A program made the position numbers and the translations under genes. The notes under the pieces were generated by a model that saw nothing but the letters and a program-made list of their open reading frames with translations, was not told the origin of the DNA and made no database searches. Shown here piece after piece: positions 28,234 through 37,728 of a stretch of 48,680 nt of DNA; within the stretch, counting starts at the first letter, position 1; each line of letters starts with the position of its first letter. The stretch comes from an uncultured Clostridia bacterium (GTDB taxonomy: Bacteria; Bacillota; Clostridia; TANB77; CAG-508), in the NCBI GenBank assembly GCA_947628115.1, contig CANQYS010000007.1, forward strand, positions 1-48,680, written 5' to 3'.

Positions 28234-29535
28234 ATGGAAAAATGTTTATTATTAGGAAATGGTGGTAGGGAAGCAGTACTTGCAGAATATATAAGCAAAG
28301 GATATGAACTTTATACTGTATGTCCATATGAAAATCCAACTATAATTGAATATGTAAAAAAATCAAATGGGAAGTATATAGTAAATGATCCTTTTAATAA
28401 AGATATAGTAAGAAATTTTATAATAGACAATAAAATTGATGCGTGTGTAATTAGTAGTGACAATTTGCTACAAGATGGGCTAATTGATGTTGCAAGAGAA
28501 TTAGGTTTAAAAACATTTGGACCAACTACTAAAGGTGCAAAAATAGAATGGAGTAAAACATATGCTCTAGATATTGTAAAAAAATTAGCTCCAGAAATGA
28601 TAATAAAAAACTATAATGTGAAAAATGAAGAAGAACTAAAGAAAGTTATAGATATATATGAGGATGATGAATTTGTTGTAAAACCAGAGGGATTAACTGG
28701 TGGAAAAGGCGTAAAAGTAGGAGGCATTCATTTTAAAGGTAAAAATGAAGGCTTTGAGTATGCAAAAAGTTGCTTAAAGACAAGTGGCAATGTAATAATT
28801 CAAGATAAAATTGAAGGAAGAGAATTTACAGTAATGGCATTAACAGATGGAGAAAATATTGTTGTTACACCAACAACTTTTGATTATCCATATAGATTTG
28901 ATGAAGATAAAGGCCCAGGAACTGGTGGAATGGGCTGCTTAAGTTTTGAAAATGGATTATTACCATTTTTAGAGCAAAGTGATATAGATGAATGTAGTAA
29001 ACTAATAGTAAATACATTAAAATATATAAATAAAGATTCTTTAGAGTTCAATGGAGTTATATATGGAGGATTTTTTAAAACAAAGAATGGAATAAAGTTT
29101 ATTGAATTTAATAGTAGATTTGGAGATCCAGAAGCATTAAATGTGTTAAATTCACTAAAAACGCCGTTTACAGAGGTAATGGAAAATATATTCAATAAAA
29201 CATTAAATACAGATAATTGTAAATTTAAAAACACATATACATTTACTGTGTATGTAGTTACAAAAGAATATGCAGTAGAAAATAGAAAAGAACCATTAGT
29301 TTTTTGGATGAATAAAGAAAAAATTCAAGAGCAGGGTGTAAAAGTATATTTTGCAAATACTAAAAATTTAGAAGGAGATACATATTCATCAGTAAGTAAT
29401 TCTAGATTATTTGGACTTACAACTTCTGCAAATACATTAGAAGAAGCAAAAGAAAAAGTGTATAATTCCATGAAAGAAAATTTAGATGAAAAATTAGATT
29501 ATAGAAAAGATATTGGAAATATATATGAACATTAA
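28234..29535 (+). CDS. purD: Phosphoribosylamine-glycine ligase
   Basis: A 433-residue ATP-grasp enzyme of de novo purine synthesis, joining glycine to phosphoribosylamine. Family marks are LLLGNGGREAVLAE at the N terminus, KPEGLTGGKGVKVG near 150, DYPYRFDEDKGPGTGGMGC and FIEFNSRFGDPEALNVL. AGGAGG precedes the ATG. It stands alone, since the usual pur operon is absent and purN is 18 kb away. It lies between a mobile-like repeat and a terminator. Confidence 0.93.
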   Translation: MEKCLLLGNGGREAVLAEYISKGYELYTVCPYENPTIIEYVKKSNGKYIVNDPFNKDIVRNFIIDNKIDACVISSDNLLQDGLIDVARELGLKTFGPTTKGAKIEWSKTYALDIVKKLAPEMIIKNYNVKNEEELKKVIDIYEDDEFVVKPEGLTGGKGVKVGGIHFKGKNEGFEYAKSCLKTSGNVIIQDKIEGREFTVMALTDGENIVVTPTTFDYPYRFDEDKGPGTGGMGCLSFENGLLPFLEQSDIDECSKLIVNTLKYINKDSLEFNGVIYGGFFKTKNGIKFIEFNSRFGDPEALNVLNSLKTPFTEVMENIFNKTLNTDNCKFKNTYTFTVYVVTKEYAVENRKEPLVFWMNKEKIQEQGVKVYFANTKNLEGDTYSSVSNSRLFGLTTSANTLEEAKEKVYNSMKENLDEKLDYRKDIGNIYEH

Positions 29536-29561
29536 TATATAAATTAACGTATAATAAAAAA

Positions 29562-29604
29562 TATAGGGTCGCTGTTGGTATTTATTAAAAGCAACGACCC
29601 TATA
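29562..29604. terminator. Bidirectional hairpin terminator
   Basis: TATAGGGTCGcTGTTG pairs with CAACGACCCTATA between convergent purD and the repeat protein gene. Confidence 0.85.
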
Positions 29605-29617
29605 AAAATAATATATA

Positions 29618-31501
29618 TTATTCTTCGGTTCTAGTTTTAGTTGATGTATAATTTATAGATTTACTATTACTATATTTAGTAGAAATCCTATCAATTAACC
29701 TAGCTTGAGTTCTATAGTTATTAATAGATTCAAAAAATTGAGGTAATAAGACAACTGCTGTTGTATAATCTATAGATTCATCTGTTAAATCATTAGTAGA
29801 AGTTCTAGAGTTGATTTTATTTTCTGGTTTAGTATGAGTACTAGCATAAAAATCAGAATATTCGTTAGATTCAAGTCCCATTACAATAGTTTCTTTAGAG
29901 TTAAATTCTTGCCTAGGTTTTTCATCAAAAATTTGAGGAACAATAACTTCTTCAGAGAGATTATCTTCTTTAGTTTCAGAAGGTTTCTCTACAGTAGCTT
30001 GAATAGTTTCAGTTTCTTGTTCTGATTGTGTATCAAGTACTTCAGGAACAATAACTTTTTCTGCGTAGAGATTAACTTCTTTAGTTTCAGAAGGTTCCTC
30101 TATAGTAGCTTGAATAGTTTCAGTTTCTTGTTCTGATTGTGTATCAAGTACTTCAGGAACAATAACTTTTTCTGCGGAGAGATTAACTTCTTTAGTTTCA
30201 GAAGGTTCCTCTACAGTAGCTTGAGTAGGTTCAGTTAGTTGCTTTGATTGTGTATCAAGTACTTCAGAAACAATATCTTTTTCTGCAGAGAGATCATCTT
30301 CTTTAGTTTCAGAAGGTTCCTCTATAGAAGCTTGTTTAGTAACAGGTTCAGATTTATTCACAAGAGGTATTTCCGTGACAAATGGAATAATTTCTTTAAT
30401 AGATGTATTGCTTATATTACTATGCTTTAATTCTTCAAATTTATAATATATTTCTCTTATATGTTTATTGAAATAATTGTTAGAAATAGCCATGTTTGGA
30501 GGTAATAATAAATTAAAGTAACTAATTATGGCATACCTAACAATTTCGTCTATATTGCTATATTGTTCAAAAGGCAGAGTTGGTTTGGTTATATTAATAT
30601 CAGGGATTGATATTTGTTGTAAGTATTTAGGAGAATAATCCCTATCTATAGCAATTAATATTAACCCTTTATACCTATCATTAAATTTAATTGAATGATA
30701 GGTATAGACCCATTTGAAAACTTCATAAAGATTATTTTTACCTTTAATAATTGATTTTAAAGATTTGTAAGCTGAATCCTGAACACTTAAACTAGAGTCT
30801 GTGACTTGAGGAGGGGTTTCATCCAAGATATGTTCATCCTTTCTGGCAATAGAAATTAAAAAATCATCAGACACATAACGTTTAACTTCTGACTGATGTT
30901 TAATAAATTGGTCTATAGTAAATTTATTATTAATAGAATATTTATCTTCCCATGTTTTAAGATAAGAATGTAATTCTTCTATTGTGCCAGATCTATTAGC
31001 AACATTATAATATAAATCTCTAAAAGCTTCTTCTTGTTTAAAGGCATATTTTTCTAAATTTTTTTCTCGTTTCATTGAATCTATTCTTTTCTGATACATT
31101 TTTAAAAAGCTATTATAAGGATATTTAGATTCCCATTTTTTTATTTTATTTTTTAAAGTTTCTAAATCATAATTATCTCTTATAAGATTATACAATTCTT
31201 GTAAAGCTTTACGTTGATTTTTTATCATTTTTTCTTCTTTAAATTTAATTTGAGATAATATATATTCTACTACTCTAGAATAAGATTCATTAAGCAATTG
31301 TTCAATTTTCTTTTTAAAATTAGGTGTAGCATTATCTAGAGTTTTTTTGTATTTATTTTTCCAGTTCGAAATCATATTGTTTACATATTCTATATCTTGT
31401 ACTTGGTATGCTATAGCAATAATCTGAATAAGTTCTCTAAAAGCTTTATCTTCTAATTCTAATTGTGCTTTTTCTTGTTCTGAAATTTTAGCATTAGACA
31501 T
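29618..31501 (-). CDS. Large helical protein with four C-terminal 37-residue repeats
   Basis: A 627-residue protein from the ATG at 31501 (GGAGG upstream), not recognised. The N-terminal half is helical, with repeated WENKYP/WKNKYKK-type motifs (KNMISNWKNKYKK, LKNKIKKWESKYP, LKTWEDKYSINN) spaced about 75 residues apart. The C-terminal part has four acidic repeats of the form EEPSETKE...EKVIVPEVLDTQS (111-bp DNA period, about 29945-30335), which are prone to expansion. There is no signal peptide. A cytoplasmic scaffold or cell-organisation role would be a guess. Confidence 0.65.
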   Translation of the reverse strand: MSNAKISEQEKAQLELEDKAFRELIQIIAIAYQVQDIEYVNNMISNWKNKYKKTLDNATPNFKKKIEQLLNESYSRVVEYILSQIKFKEEKMIKNQRKALQELYNLIRDNYDLETLKNKIKKWESKYPYNSFLKMYQKRIDSMKREKNLEKYAFKQEEAFRDLYYNVANRSGTIEELHSYLKTWEDKYSINNKFTIDQFIKHQSEVKRYVSDDFLISIARKDEHILDETPPQVTDSSLSVQDSAYKSLKSIIKGKNNLYEVFKWVYTYHSIKFNDRYKGLILIAIDRDYSPKYLQQISIPDINITKPTLPFEQYSNIDEIVRYAIISYFNLLLPPNMAISNNYFNKHIREIYYKFEELKHSNISNTSIKEIIPFVTEIPLVNKSEPVTKQASIEEPSETKEDDLSAEKDIVSEVLDTQSKQLTEPTQATVEEPSETKEVNLSAEKVIVPEVLDTQSEQETETIQATIEEPSETKEVNLYAEKVIVPEVLDTQSEQETETIQATVEKPSETKEDNLSEEVIVPQIFDEKPRQEFNSKETIVMGLESNEYSDFYASTHTKPENKINSRTSTNDLTDESIDYTTAVVLLPQFFESINNYRTQARLIDRISTKYSNSKSINYTSTKTRTEE

Positions 31502-31679
31502 AAAAACCTCCATTCGAGCAATTAAGCCCTAACAATATTTAATAAAAAAATCTCATAAATTAATCTTATTTAATTATACCATATTTGACAAAAAAGTAAA
31601 GATATTGTAATTATAGTATTTAAAAAGAGTTAAACATATGATAAAATAATTTAGAATATAATTAGAAATAGGGGATAAT

Positions 31680-32738
31680 ATGGTAAAAAGAAATGAAACA
31701 AAAAAAATATTTGTTGGAAATGTGCAAATTGGTGGCCAAAACAAGGTAGTTATTCAATCTATGACAAATACAAAAACTAAAGATATAAATTCAACAGTAG
31801 AACAAGTCTTAAAATTAGAAGAAGCAGGATGTGAAATTATAAGGGTTGCATGTTTAGATATAGAAGATGCTAAAGCAATAAAAGAAATAAAAAAGAGGAT
31901 ACATATACCAATAGTTTCTGATATACATTTTGATTATAGAATTGCTATTCAAGCAGCAAATTCAGGAGTGGATAAAATAAGAATAAATCCGGGAAATATT
32001 GGATCAAGAGACAGAGTAAAAGCAGTTGTGGAAGCTTGCAAACAAAGAAAAATTCCAATTAGAATAGGAGTAAATAGTGGATCACTTCCAAAAGACATTT
32101 TAGAGAGAGATGGAAAACCAACTGCAAAAGGAATGGTAGAAGCTGGGTTAAGACATATAAAAATATTGGAAGATTTAGACTTTTTTGATATAGCTTTATC
32201 TTTAAAAGCTTCATCATTAGATTTATGTATAGAAAGTTATAAGGAGGCAGCAAATACTATAGATTATCCACTTCATTTAGGAGTAACCCATGCAGGAACA
32301 AAATTTAGTGGAACTGTAAGTTCTAGTATTGGACTTGGAATTCTATTAAGAGAAGGAATAGGTAATACAATGAGGGTATCTTTATCAGCAGATCCTGCAG
32401 AAGAAATTAAAGTTGCAAAAGAGATATTAAAAGATTGCAATTTGTATAATCAAGCACCAACACTTATTGCATGCCCTACTTGTGGGAGAATACAATATGA
32501 TTTAATTCCAATAGCAAATGAAATTGAAGATTTTTTACAAACTATAAAATCACCTATAACAGTAGCTGTTATGGGATGTGGAGTAAATGGACCAAATGAA
32601 GCAAGACATGCAGATATAGGAATTGCTGGTGGAATAAAAGAGGGACTTTTATTTAAAAAAGGAGAAATTATAAAAAAAGTAAAACAAGAAGATATAGTAA
32701 AAGTTTTAAAAGAAGAAATATTAAATATGATTAAATAA
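31680..32738 (+). CDS. ispG: 4-hydroxy-3-methylbut-2-enyl diphosphate synthase (flavodoxin)
   Basis: A 352-residue enzyme of the MEP isoprenoid pathway. The Fe-S ligands fit C265, C268, C300 and E307 ([16 protein letters not shown]). The TIM-barrel core has [11 protein letters not shown] and INPGNIG. The ribosome binding site is weak (AGGGGAT). Its stop codon coincides with the left end of a repeat element that separates it from ispH, the next pathway enzyme. Confidence 0.96.
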   Translation: MVKRNETKKIFVGNVQIGGQNKVVIQSMTNTKTKDINSTVEQVLKLEEAGCEIIRVACLDIEDAKAIKEIKKRIHIPIVSDIHFDYRIAIQAANSGVDKIRINPGNIGSRDRVKAVVEACKQRKIPIRIGVNSGSLPKDILERDGKPTAKGMVEAGLRHIKILEDLDFFDIALSLKASSLDLCIESYKEAANTIDYPLHLGVTHAGTKFSGTVSSSIGLGILLREGIGNTMRVSLSADPAEEIKVAKEILKDCNLYNQAPTLIACPTCGRIQYDLIPIANEIEDFLQTIKSPITVAVMGCGVNGPNEARHADIGIAGGIKEGLLFKKGEIIKKVKQEDIVKVLKEEILNMIK

Positions 32739-33056
32739 ATTGTAGTTTGTGTGATCATGTTTGGAATTTAGAATTTTGAATTTTGTGTAGGGGCGGGCCT
32801 AGTGTCCGCCCGAAAGAAAAAGCAGCACAAATTAATTGCAAACGCTGTAGGGGCGGACGACCCTGTCCGCCCGCAAAAAAAAATTAGCAAAACAACAAAT
32901 TGCAAACGTTGTAGGGGTCGCACTCCTGGGCGACCCGCAAATGGACCGCCCCCAATGGTTAATTTAAGGTGAATTCAGGACAGTCCCAAAAATCCCCAAA
33001 ATTGGTGATTTTTAGGGACAGTCCCTAGAATTCCCCTTACACAAACTACAATTTAA
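32736..33056. repeat. Terminal-inverted-repeat element split by three GC-rich palindromes
   Basis: The outer ends TAAATTGTAGTTTGTGTG and TACACAAACTACAATTTAA match the MITE-like family, and the right half (32970-33050) holds the usual GAATTCAGGACAGTCCC palindrome. Nested inside are three TGTAGGGG palindromes at 32786-32814, 32837-32874 and 32901-32940, separated by GCAAAACAACAAATTGCAAAC-type spacers. The gap between ispG and ispH (about 330 nt) consists wholly of these repeats. Confidence 0.85.
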
Positions 33057-33068
33057 GAGGGAGAAATA

Positions 33069-33926
33069 ATGGAAATTATTATAGGTAAAACAGCAGGATT
33101 TTGTTTTGGCGTATCTAATGCCATAAATAAAACGGAAGAATTATTAAATACAAAACAAAATATTTCTTGTTTAGGTGAATTGGTACATAATACACAGGTA
33201 ACAGAAGAATTAAAGAGTAAAGGATTAGTTATAATTGGTGATTTAAATCAAGCTAAAAATAATGTAATTATAAGAGCACATGGAGAACCAAAGAAAACCT
33301 ATGAACAAATAAATAAATTAGAATTAAATGTATTAGATTTAACATGTCCAAAAGTTATAAAAATTCATAATATTGCAAAGGAATATTCTAACAATGGATT
33401 TTATATAATATTAATAGGACAAAAAGATCATCCAGAAACAATAGGAACAATTAGCTATTGCGGAGAAAATGCAGAAATAATTGAAAATGAGAAACAAATA
33501 GATGATATATTAAGTAAATTCCAGACTTCTAATATAAAAAAATTATTAATTATATCACAAACAACTTTTAGTTTAGAAAAATTTAATAATATTATTTTAA
33601 TAATAAAAGAAAAAATTGATAAATTAGATTACAAAATAAATTTAGAAATAAAAAGAACTATTTGTGATGCAACAAGATTAAGACAGAAAGAAACAGAGGA
33701 AATCTCTAAAAAAGTAGATATTATGATAATAATTGGGGGAAAGCATAGTTCTAATACAAATAAATTATACCAAATTGCTAAACAAAATTGTAAAGAGGCA
33801 TTATTTATAGAAACAAGAGAAGAGCTAAATATACAATATGTAAAAAAATTTGAAAGAATAGGAATAATGGCAGGTGCTTCTACTCCAAAAAAAAGTATAG
33901 ATTTAGTGGTTGAAATGCTGTCTTAA
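33069..33926 (+). CDS. ispH: 4-hydroxy-3-methylbut-2-enyl diphosphate reductase
   Basis: A 285-residue LytB/IspH protein, the last MEP-pathway step to IPP and DMAPP. Fe-S ligands are C12, C93 and C199, and substrate-binding histidines are H40, H71 and H121 (VHNTQV, RAHGE, DHPE). GAGGGAG lies upstream. Together with ispG it forms an isoprenoid pair interrupted only by repeats. Confidence 0.96.
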   Translation: MEIIIGKTAGFCFGVSNAINKTEELLNTKQNISCLGELVHNTQVTEELKSKGLVIIGDLNQAKNNVIIRAHGEPKKTYEQINKLELNVLDLTCPKVIKIHNIAKEYSNNGFYIILIGQKDHPETIGTISYCGENAEIIENEKQIDDILSKFQTSNIKKLLIISQTTFSLEKFNNIILIIKEKIDKLDYKINLEIKRTICDATRLRQKETEEISKKVDIMIIIGGKHSSNTNKLYQIAKQNCKEALFIETREELNIQYVKKFERIGIMAGASTPKKSIDLVVEMLS

Positions 33927-33972
33927 ATATGTTAAAATAATATTGGTATATTATGCAAAGAAAGGGATAATA

Positions 33973-34755
33973 ATGAATCAAATTCTAGTTTCTGAAAAAT
34001 TATATGTAACTCCAGAGTTAAAAAGAAAGAAAAAAATCTTTAAATTTGAATTCTTTTTATCTGTTTTTTTGTTATGCATTTTATCTTCTTATGCAATATA
34101 TGCAGAATATGATAGAAATAAAAGTGAACAAGTTTCAAAAGAAATATTAGAAAATATAAATTACGATAACACAGAACAAAGATCAATGTTACCGGATATA
34201 AATACAGATACTGTAAAAGTAGAAGACGATGTTATAGTAGTAATATTAAATCAAGCATTAGAAAATAATGAAGAAGTTAGTGTAGATGAGGAAACAATTA
34301 ATGTACGAGTAACTGCAGAACGACAAGTAGCAACTGCAGAAGATGGGTCAATATATTATACAATAGGAGAAATCACTATTCCATCTATAAATGTAAATTA
34401 TCCAATAATACAAGGAGAAAATTTAGATAATATAGATACATTATTAAAAATATCTATTTGTAAATTCCATGGCGCTGAACCAAACGAAGTAGGAAATTTG
34501 TGCTTAGTTGGGCATAATTATAAGAATTCTAAATTTTTTAGTAAAATCCAAAATTTAAATATAGGAGATATAATAGAAATAAAAGATTTAAGTGGAACAA
34601 CAATTAATTATGCTGTATATGACAAATTTATTGTTAAGCCAGACAATGTAGAATGTACTTCACAATTAACAGATGGAAAAAAAGAAATAACACTAATTAC
34701 ATGTACAAATGATAATAAGCAAAGATATATAGTAAAAGCAAGAGAAGTAAAATAA
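33973..34755 (+). CDS. Sortase (class D-like)
   Basis: A 260-residue protein from the ATG at 33973 (AAAGGG upstream). Residues 25-46 are a membrane anchor. The catalytic domain covers about 128-258, with H181 (LVGHNY), C244 (LITCTND) and R251 (RYIVKARE) as the triad. It starts with IGEITIPSINVNYPI as in classes B and D. It would anchor surface proteins by cutting a sorting signal, but no LPxTG substrate is visible in the window. Class assignment is tentative. Confidence 0.85.
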   Translation: MNQILVSEKLYVTPELKRKKKIFKFEFFLSVFLLCILSSYAIYAEYDRNKSEQVSKEILENINYDNTEQRSMLPDINTDTVKVEDDVIVVILNQALENNEEVSVDEETINVRVTAERQVATAEDGSIYYTIGEITIPSINVNYPIIQGENLDNIDTLLKISICKFHGAEPNEVGNLCLVGHNYKNSKFFSKIQNLNIGDIIEIKDLSGTTINYAVYDKFIVKPDNVECTSQLTDGKKEITLITCTNDNKQRYIVKAREVK

Positions 34756-34805
34756 TGCAAAGTTAACTGTAGTAGTTTAGTAAATAATTAAAAATATAAT
34801 ATAAC

Positions 34806-34905
34806 CAAAAACTAAGACATTATTTTTGGATGAATAGAATTCATTTTAAAAATAATGTCTTAGTTTTGTTGTTTAATAGGAAAAATCTACGATTTTTCCT
34901 ATTAA
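34806..34905 (+). terminator. Two consecutive hairpins after the sortase gene
   Basis: AAAACTAAGACATTATTTTT...AAAAATAATGTCTTAGTTTT (34806-34868), a variant of the 9955/20486 terminator family, and TTTAATAGGAAAAATC/GATTTTTCCTATTAAA (34872-34905). Confidence 0.8.
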
Positions 34906-34998
34906 ACAAAGCTTCGCAAATATTCCACACAAAATTTTTTTAAAAATTTTGGCGGTAGAACAACGGGCGTGGGCTTTAAAATAAATTTAAATTTTTTA

Positions 34999-35217
34999 TT
35001 GACAAGTATAATATTAAGATATATACTATAAACAACTCCAGTTGGAGTATGAATACAACAAAGAAGAAAGTTCTAAATAAGTTGCAGCTTATTTAGAACT
35101 TGTAAAAATACTTAGCTTTAAGTATTTAGTACAATACAATTATAACACATAAACATAAAAAAGCAAAGTATTATAATCTTTTTTGTGAGTTGATAAAGGA
35201 AAGGAGATGATATTTTT
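34999..35217 (+). promoter_or_regulatory. Strong promoter and structured 190-nt leader
   Basis: TTGACA (34999-35004), 17-nt spacer, TATACT (35022-35027). Right after it is the inverted repeat ACTCCA-GT-TGGAGT (35035-35048), a likely operator. Two strong hairpins follow: AAGTTCTAAATAAG/CTTATTTAGAACTT (about 35069-35102) and AAATACTTA/TAAGTATTT (about 35106-35128). The leader reads into the Cys-rich small gene at 35218. It may be an independent RNA. Confidence 0.7.
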
Positions 35218-35427
35218 ATGTTTTATGTGTTAAATAAAAATGCACAAATTTCAACTGGTAATCATAAAATACATACAATATTTTGTAAAAGAAAACCAGA
35301 TTGTAAAAACATTATAGAGTTACATGGTGTAGATAATTTTATGACTGCATTATATGAAGCAAGAAAATATTATCCATGTGTAGAAGGATGTAAATATTGT
35401 TGCAAAGAAGTTCGTTTAAAAAAATGA
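35218..35427 (+). CDS. Small Cys-rich protein, Ada-type metal-binding-like
   Basis: A 69-residue protein with cysteines at 23, 29, 54, 58, 61 and 62. The order H...C...C, a central helix (FMTALYEARKYY), then PCVEGCKYC resembles the Ada N-terminal zinc module and related short zinc proteins, but the match is not certain. AAAGGAGATGAT lies upstream. It has a long structured leader and operator-like repeat, so it is probably regulated. A hairpin (TTAGGCT/AGCCTAA) follows the stop. Confidence 0.6.
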   Translation: MFYVLNKNAQISTGNHKIHTIFCKRKPDCKNIIELHGVDNFMTALYEARKYYPCVEGCKYCCKEVRLKK

Positions 35428-35469
35428 ATTAGGCTGCTTTAGTAGCCTAATTTATAGGGAGAGAGTATA

Positions 35470-36036
35470 ATGAAATTAGATGATATAGCAGAAGTTAATA
35501 TAGGAATATTATTAAATAGAGAAATAAAAAATGAAGGAAATAATCCGTATAAGATTTTTAATTTGAAACAATATGACGAAAATGAAGAATATGAAACTTA
35601 TAAATTAAAAAATAATTACAATACTAAATTAACGAAAAAAGGCGATTTATTATTCAGAATGGTTTATCCTAATAGATTAATATATGTTGATAAAAATCTA
35701 GAAAATTTATTAGTATCTTCTCAAATGTGCATAATTAGATGTAATAAGAACAAAATGAATCCTATATTTTTGAAATGGTATTTGGAAAGCGATATAGCAA
35801 AGGAAAAAATGAAAGAAGATATAATAGGAACTACTATTCAAAAAATTTCAGTTTCATCTTTAAGGAAAATAGAGGTACCAAATATAAGTTTAAACATACA
35901 AGAAAAAATAAAAGATTTGATTATACTTTGGGAAAATGAAAAAAAAGTAATAAATGAAATGATACAATATAAAGAAATTTTATATACAACTTTAATATAT
36001 GAAATATTAGAAAATGAAGGTGAAGAAAATTGTTGA
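35470..36036 (+). CDS. hsdS: Type I restriction specificity subunit, single-TRD (half-size HsdS)
   Basis: A 188-residue protein with one target-recognition domain (KLDDIAEVNIGILLNR..., TKKGDLLFRM) and one helical spacer (ISLNIQEKIKDLIILWENEKKVINEM). Full HsdS has two such units, so this one likely works as a dimer. It gives sequence specificity to the methyltransferase encoded next, whose start overlaps its stop by a few bases. There is no HsdR gene in the window. Confidence 0.82.
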   Translation: MKLDDIAEVNIGILLNREIKNEGNNPYKIFNLKQYDENEEYETYKLKNNYNTKLTKKGDLLFRMVYPNRLIYVDKNLENLLVSSQMCIIRCNKNKMNPIFLKWYLESDIAKEKMKEDIIGTTIQKISVSSLRKIEVPNISLNIQEKIKDLIILWENEKKVINEMIQYKEILYTTLIYEILENEGEENC

Positions 36037-37641
36037 TAGAAGAGCAGGAACAAGAAGAAATTAATTTAGAATTATGGAGAATCTGCCAAAATTTTAGAGA
36101 TGAAACAAATATTAGAGTAAATTATATAGAGTATATTTCTCTGTTACTATATCTTAAATATTTAAAAAGCGATGTGTTTAATAAATTATATGAAATTAGA
36201 AAATACTACTATATAGCAGAAGAAATAGATAAAGAAATAAATAATATAAGAGAAAATACAAATGATAAAATATTATTTAATAATATTTCATTCAAAAATA
36301 TAACAGTTTCTAGGAAAATTGGAGAAGAAAGTGTTATTTGTAAAACTATTGAACAAATACATAGCTTGATAAGTAATTTAGAATTAAAATATATGGAAAG
36401 TAAACCATATATAGCTATGGCGTATGAGTATATTTTAATGAGAGTTGCCAATAATAACGAACTAATAACAAAAGGCGAATTTTATACTCCAAAAGGAATT
36501 GCAAAATTACTAATAAATGCATTAGATATAAAAGAAGGAAACAGTATTTATGATCCTTCCTCTGGATGTGGAAATTTTTTAATAAATGCAACAAGAGATA
36601 AAAATTTAAAAGTAGTTGGAAAAGCAGAAAACTTAATAAATTATAATTTATGCTTAACAAATATATTTTTACATAATATAAAAAATTATGATATACAATG
36701 TATAGAAAAAGATGGAATTACAAATAAAAACAAAAAATATGATTTTGTTTTAACTAATCCTCCATTTGCTGTTAAAGGATGGAAGAATAAATATTTGGAT
36801 AATTCAGATATAGATTTTTTTTATAAATTTCGGATTATATAATTTATCTACAGGAGATTACTCTTACCTTTTACATGGATTAAATATGCTAAATGATTTT
36901 GGTAAAATGGGAATTGTTTTACCACATGGAGTTTTATTTAGAGAAACAGAAAAAAACATCAGAAAAAAATTAATATTAGAAAATAAAGTAGAAGCTGTAA
37001 TAGGACTTCCAAGCAATTTGTTCTTTAATACAAGAATACCAGTAGTAATATTATTACTTTGTAAAAATAGAACACGAGAAGATATTATGTTTATAGATGC
37101 AAGTAAAGAATATAAACCCAAAAAAAATATAAATATATTAACTACAGAAAATCAAAATAAAATCTTAGAGATATTAAAAAACAAACAACAGATAGAGGAA
37201 ATTTCGTGTCTTGTTACAAAGGAAAAAATAATAAATAATGATTACAATTTTAGTATAAGTAAATATGTAACCAAAAAAATTAAAATCAATAAAATTCAAA
37301 AAGATGTTGCTTTAACAAGCATAGATAAATTAGAAAAAGAGCAAAATATATTAGAGGAAAATATAAAAGATGTTATTGAAACACTAGGATATAAAGATTT
37401 ATTTCCTATAAAAAATAAAAAAGAAAAAGATATAAATTATAGTATAGATTATGAAATTATAGGTAGAAAAATAAGGCAAGAAAGAATAAAAAAGAAATAT
37501 ACTCAAGAATGGATGGCAGAAAGAATGGATATAAGTGTAATTTACTATTCAAGAATTGAAAGAGGGATAAGTGGAATTAGATTAGAAAGAATAATACAAA
37601 TTTGCAATATATTAAATATAGAAATACAAAATATTCTATAA
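36030..37641 (+). CDS. hsdM: Type I DNA methyltransferase HsdM fused to XRE helix-turn-helix, one CGG +1 shift
   Basis: About 536 residues after one shift at CGG 36831-36833 (codon 268), where the join reads DFFYKFGLYNLSTGDYSYLLHGL. An N-terminal helical region is followed by FYTP (151-154), AdoMet motif I IYDPSSGCGNFL (173-184) and the catalytic NPPF (243-246). After the methylase core a C-terminal segment (about 472-536: GRKIRQERIKKKYTQEWMAE...SRIERG) is a complete Cro/CI-type DNA-binding domain. This fusion is unusual and could link methylation to transcription control. The start is TTG at 36030 or 36033. Without HsdR it is probably a solitary or regulatory methylase. Confidence 0.85.
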
Positions 37642-37728
37642 ATAAAATATCTAAAGACTTGGTATAATTTTAAACAACATATGTGGACTTTTAAATAAAT
37701 TTTAGATAAGTTAAAAGTCCACTCTTAT

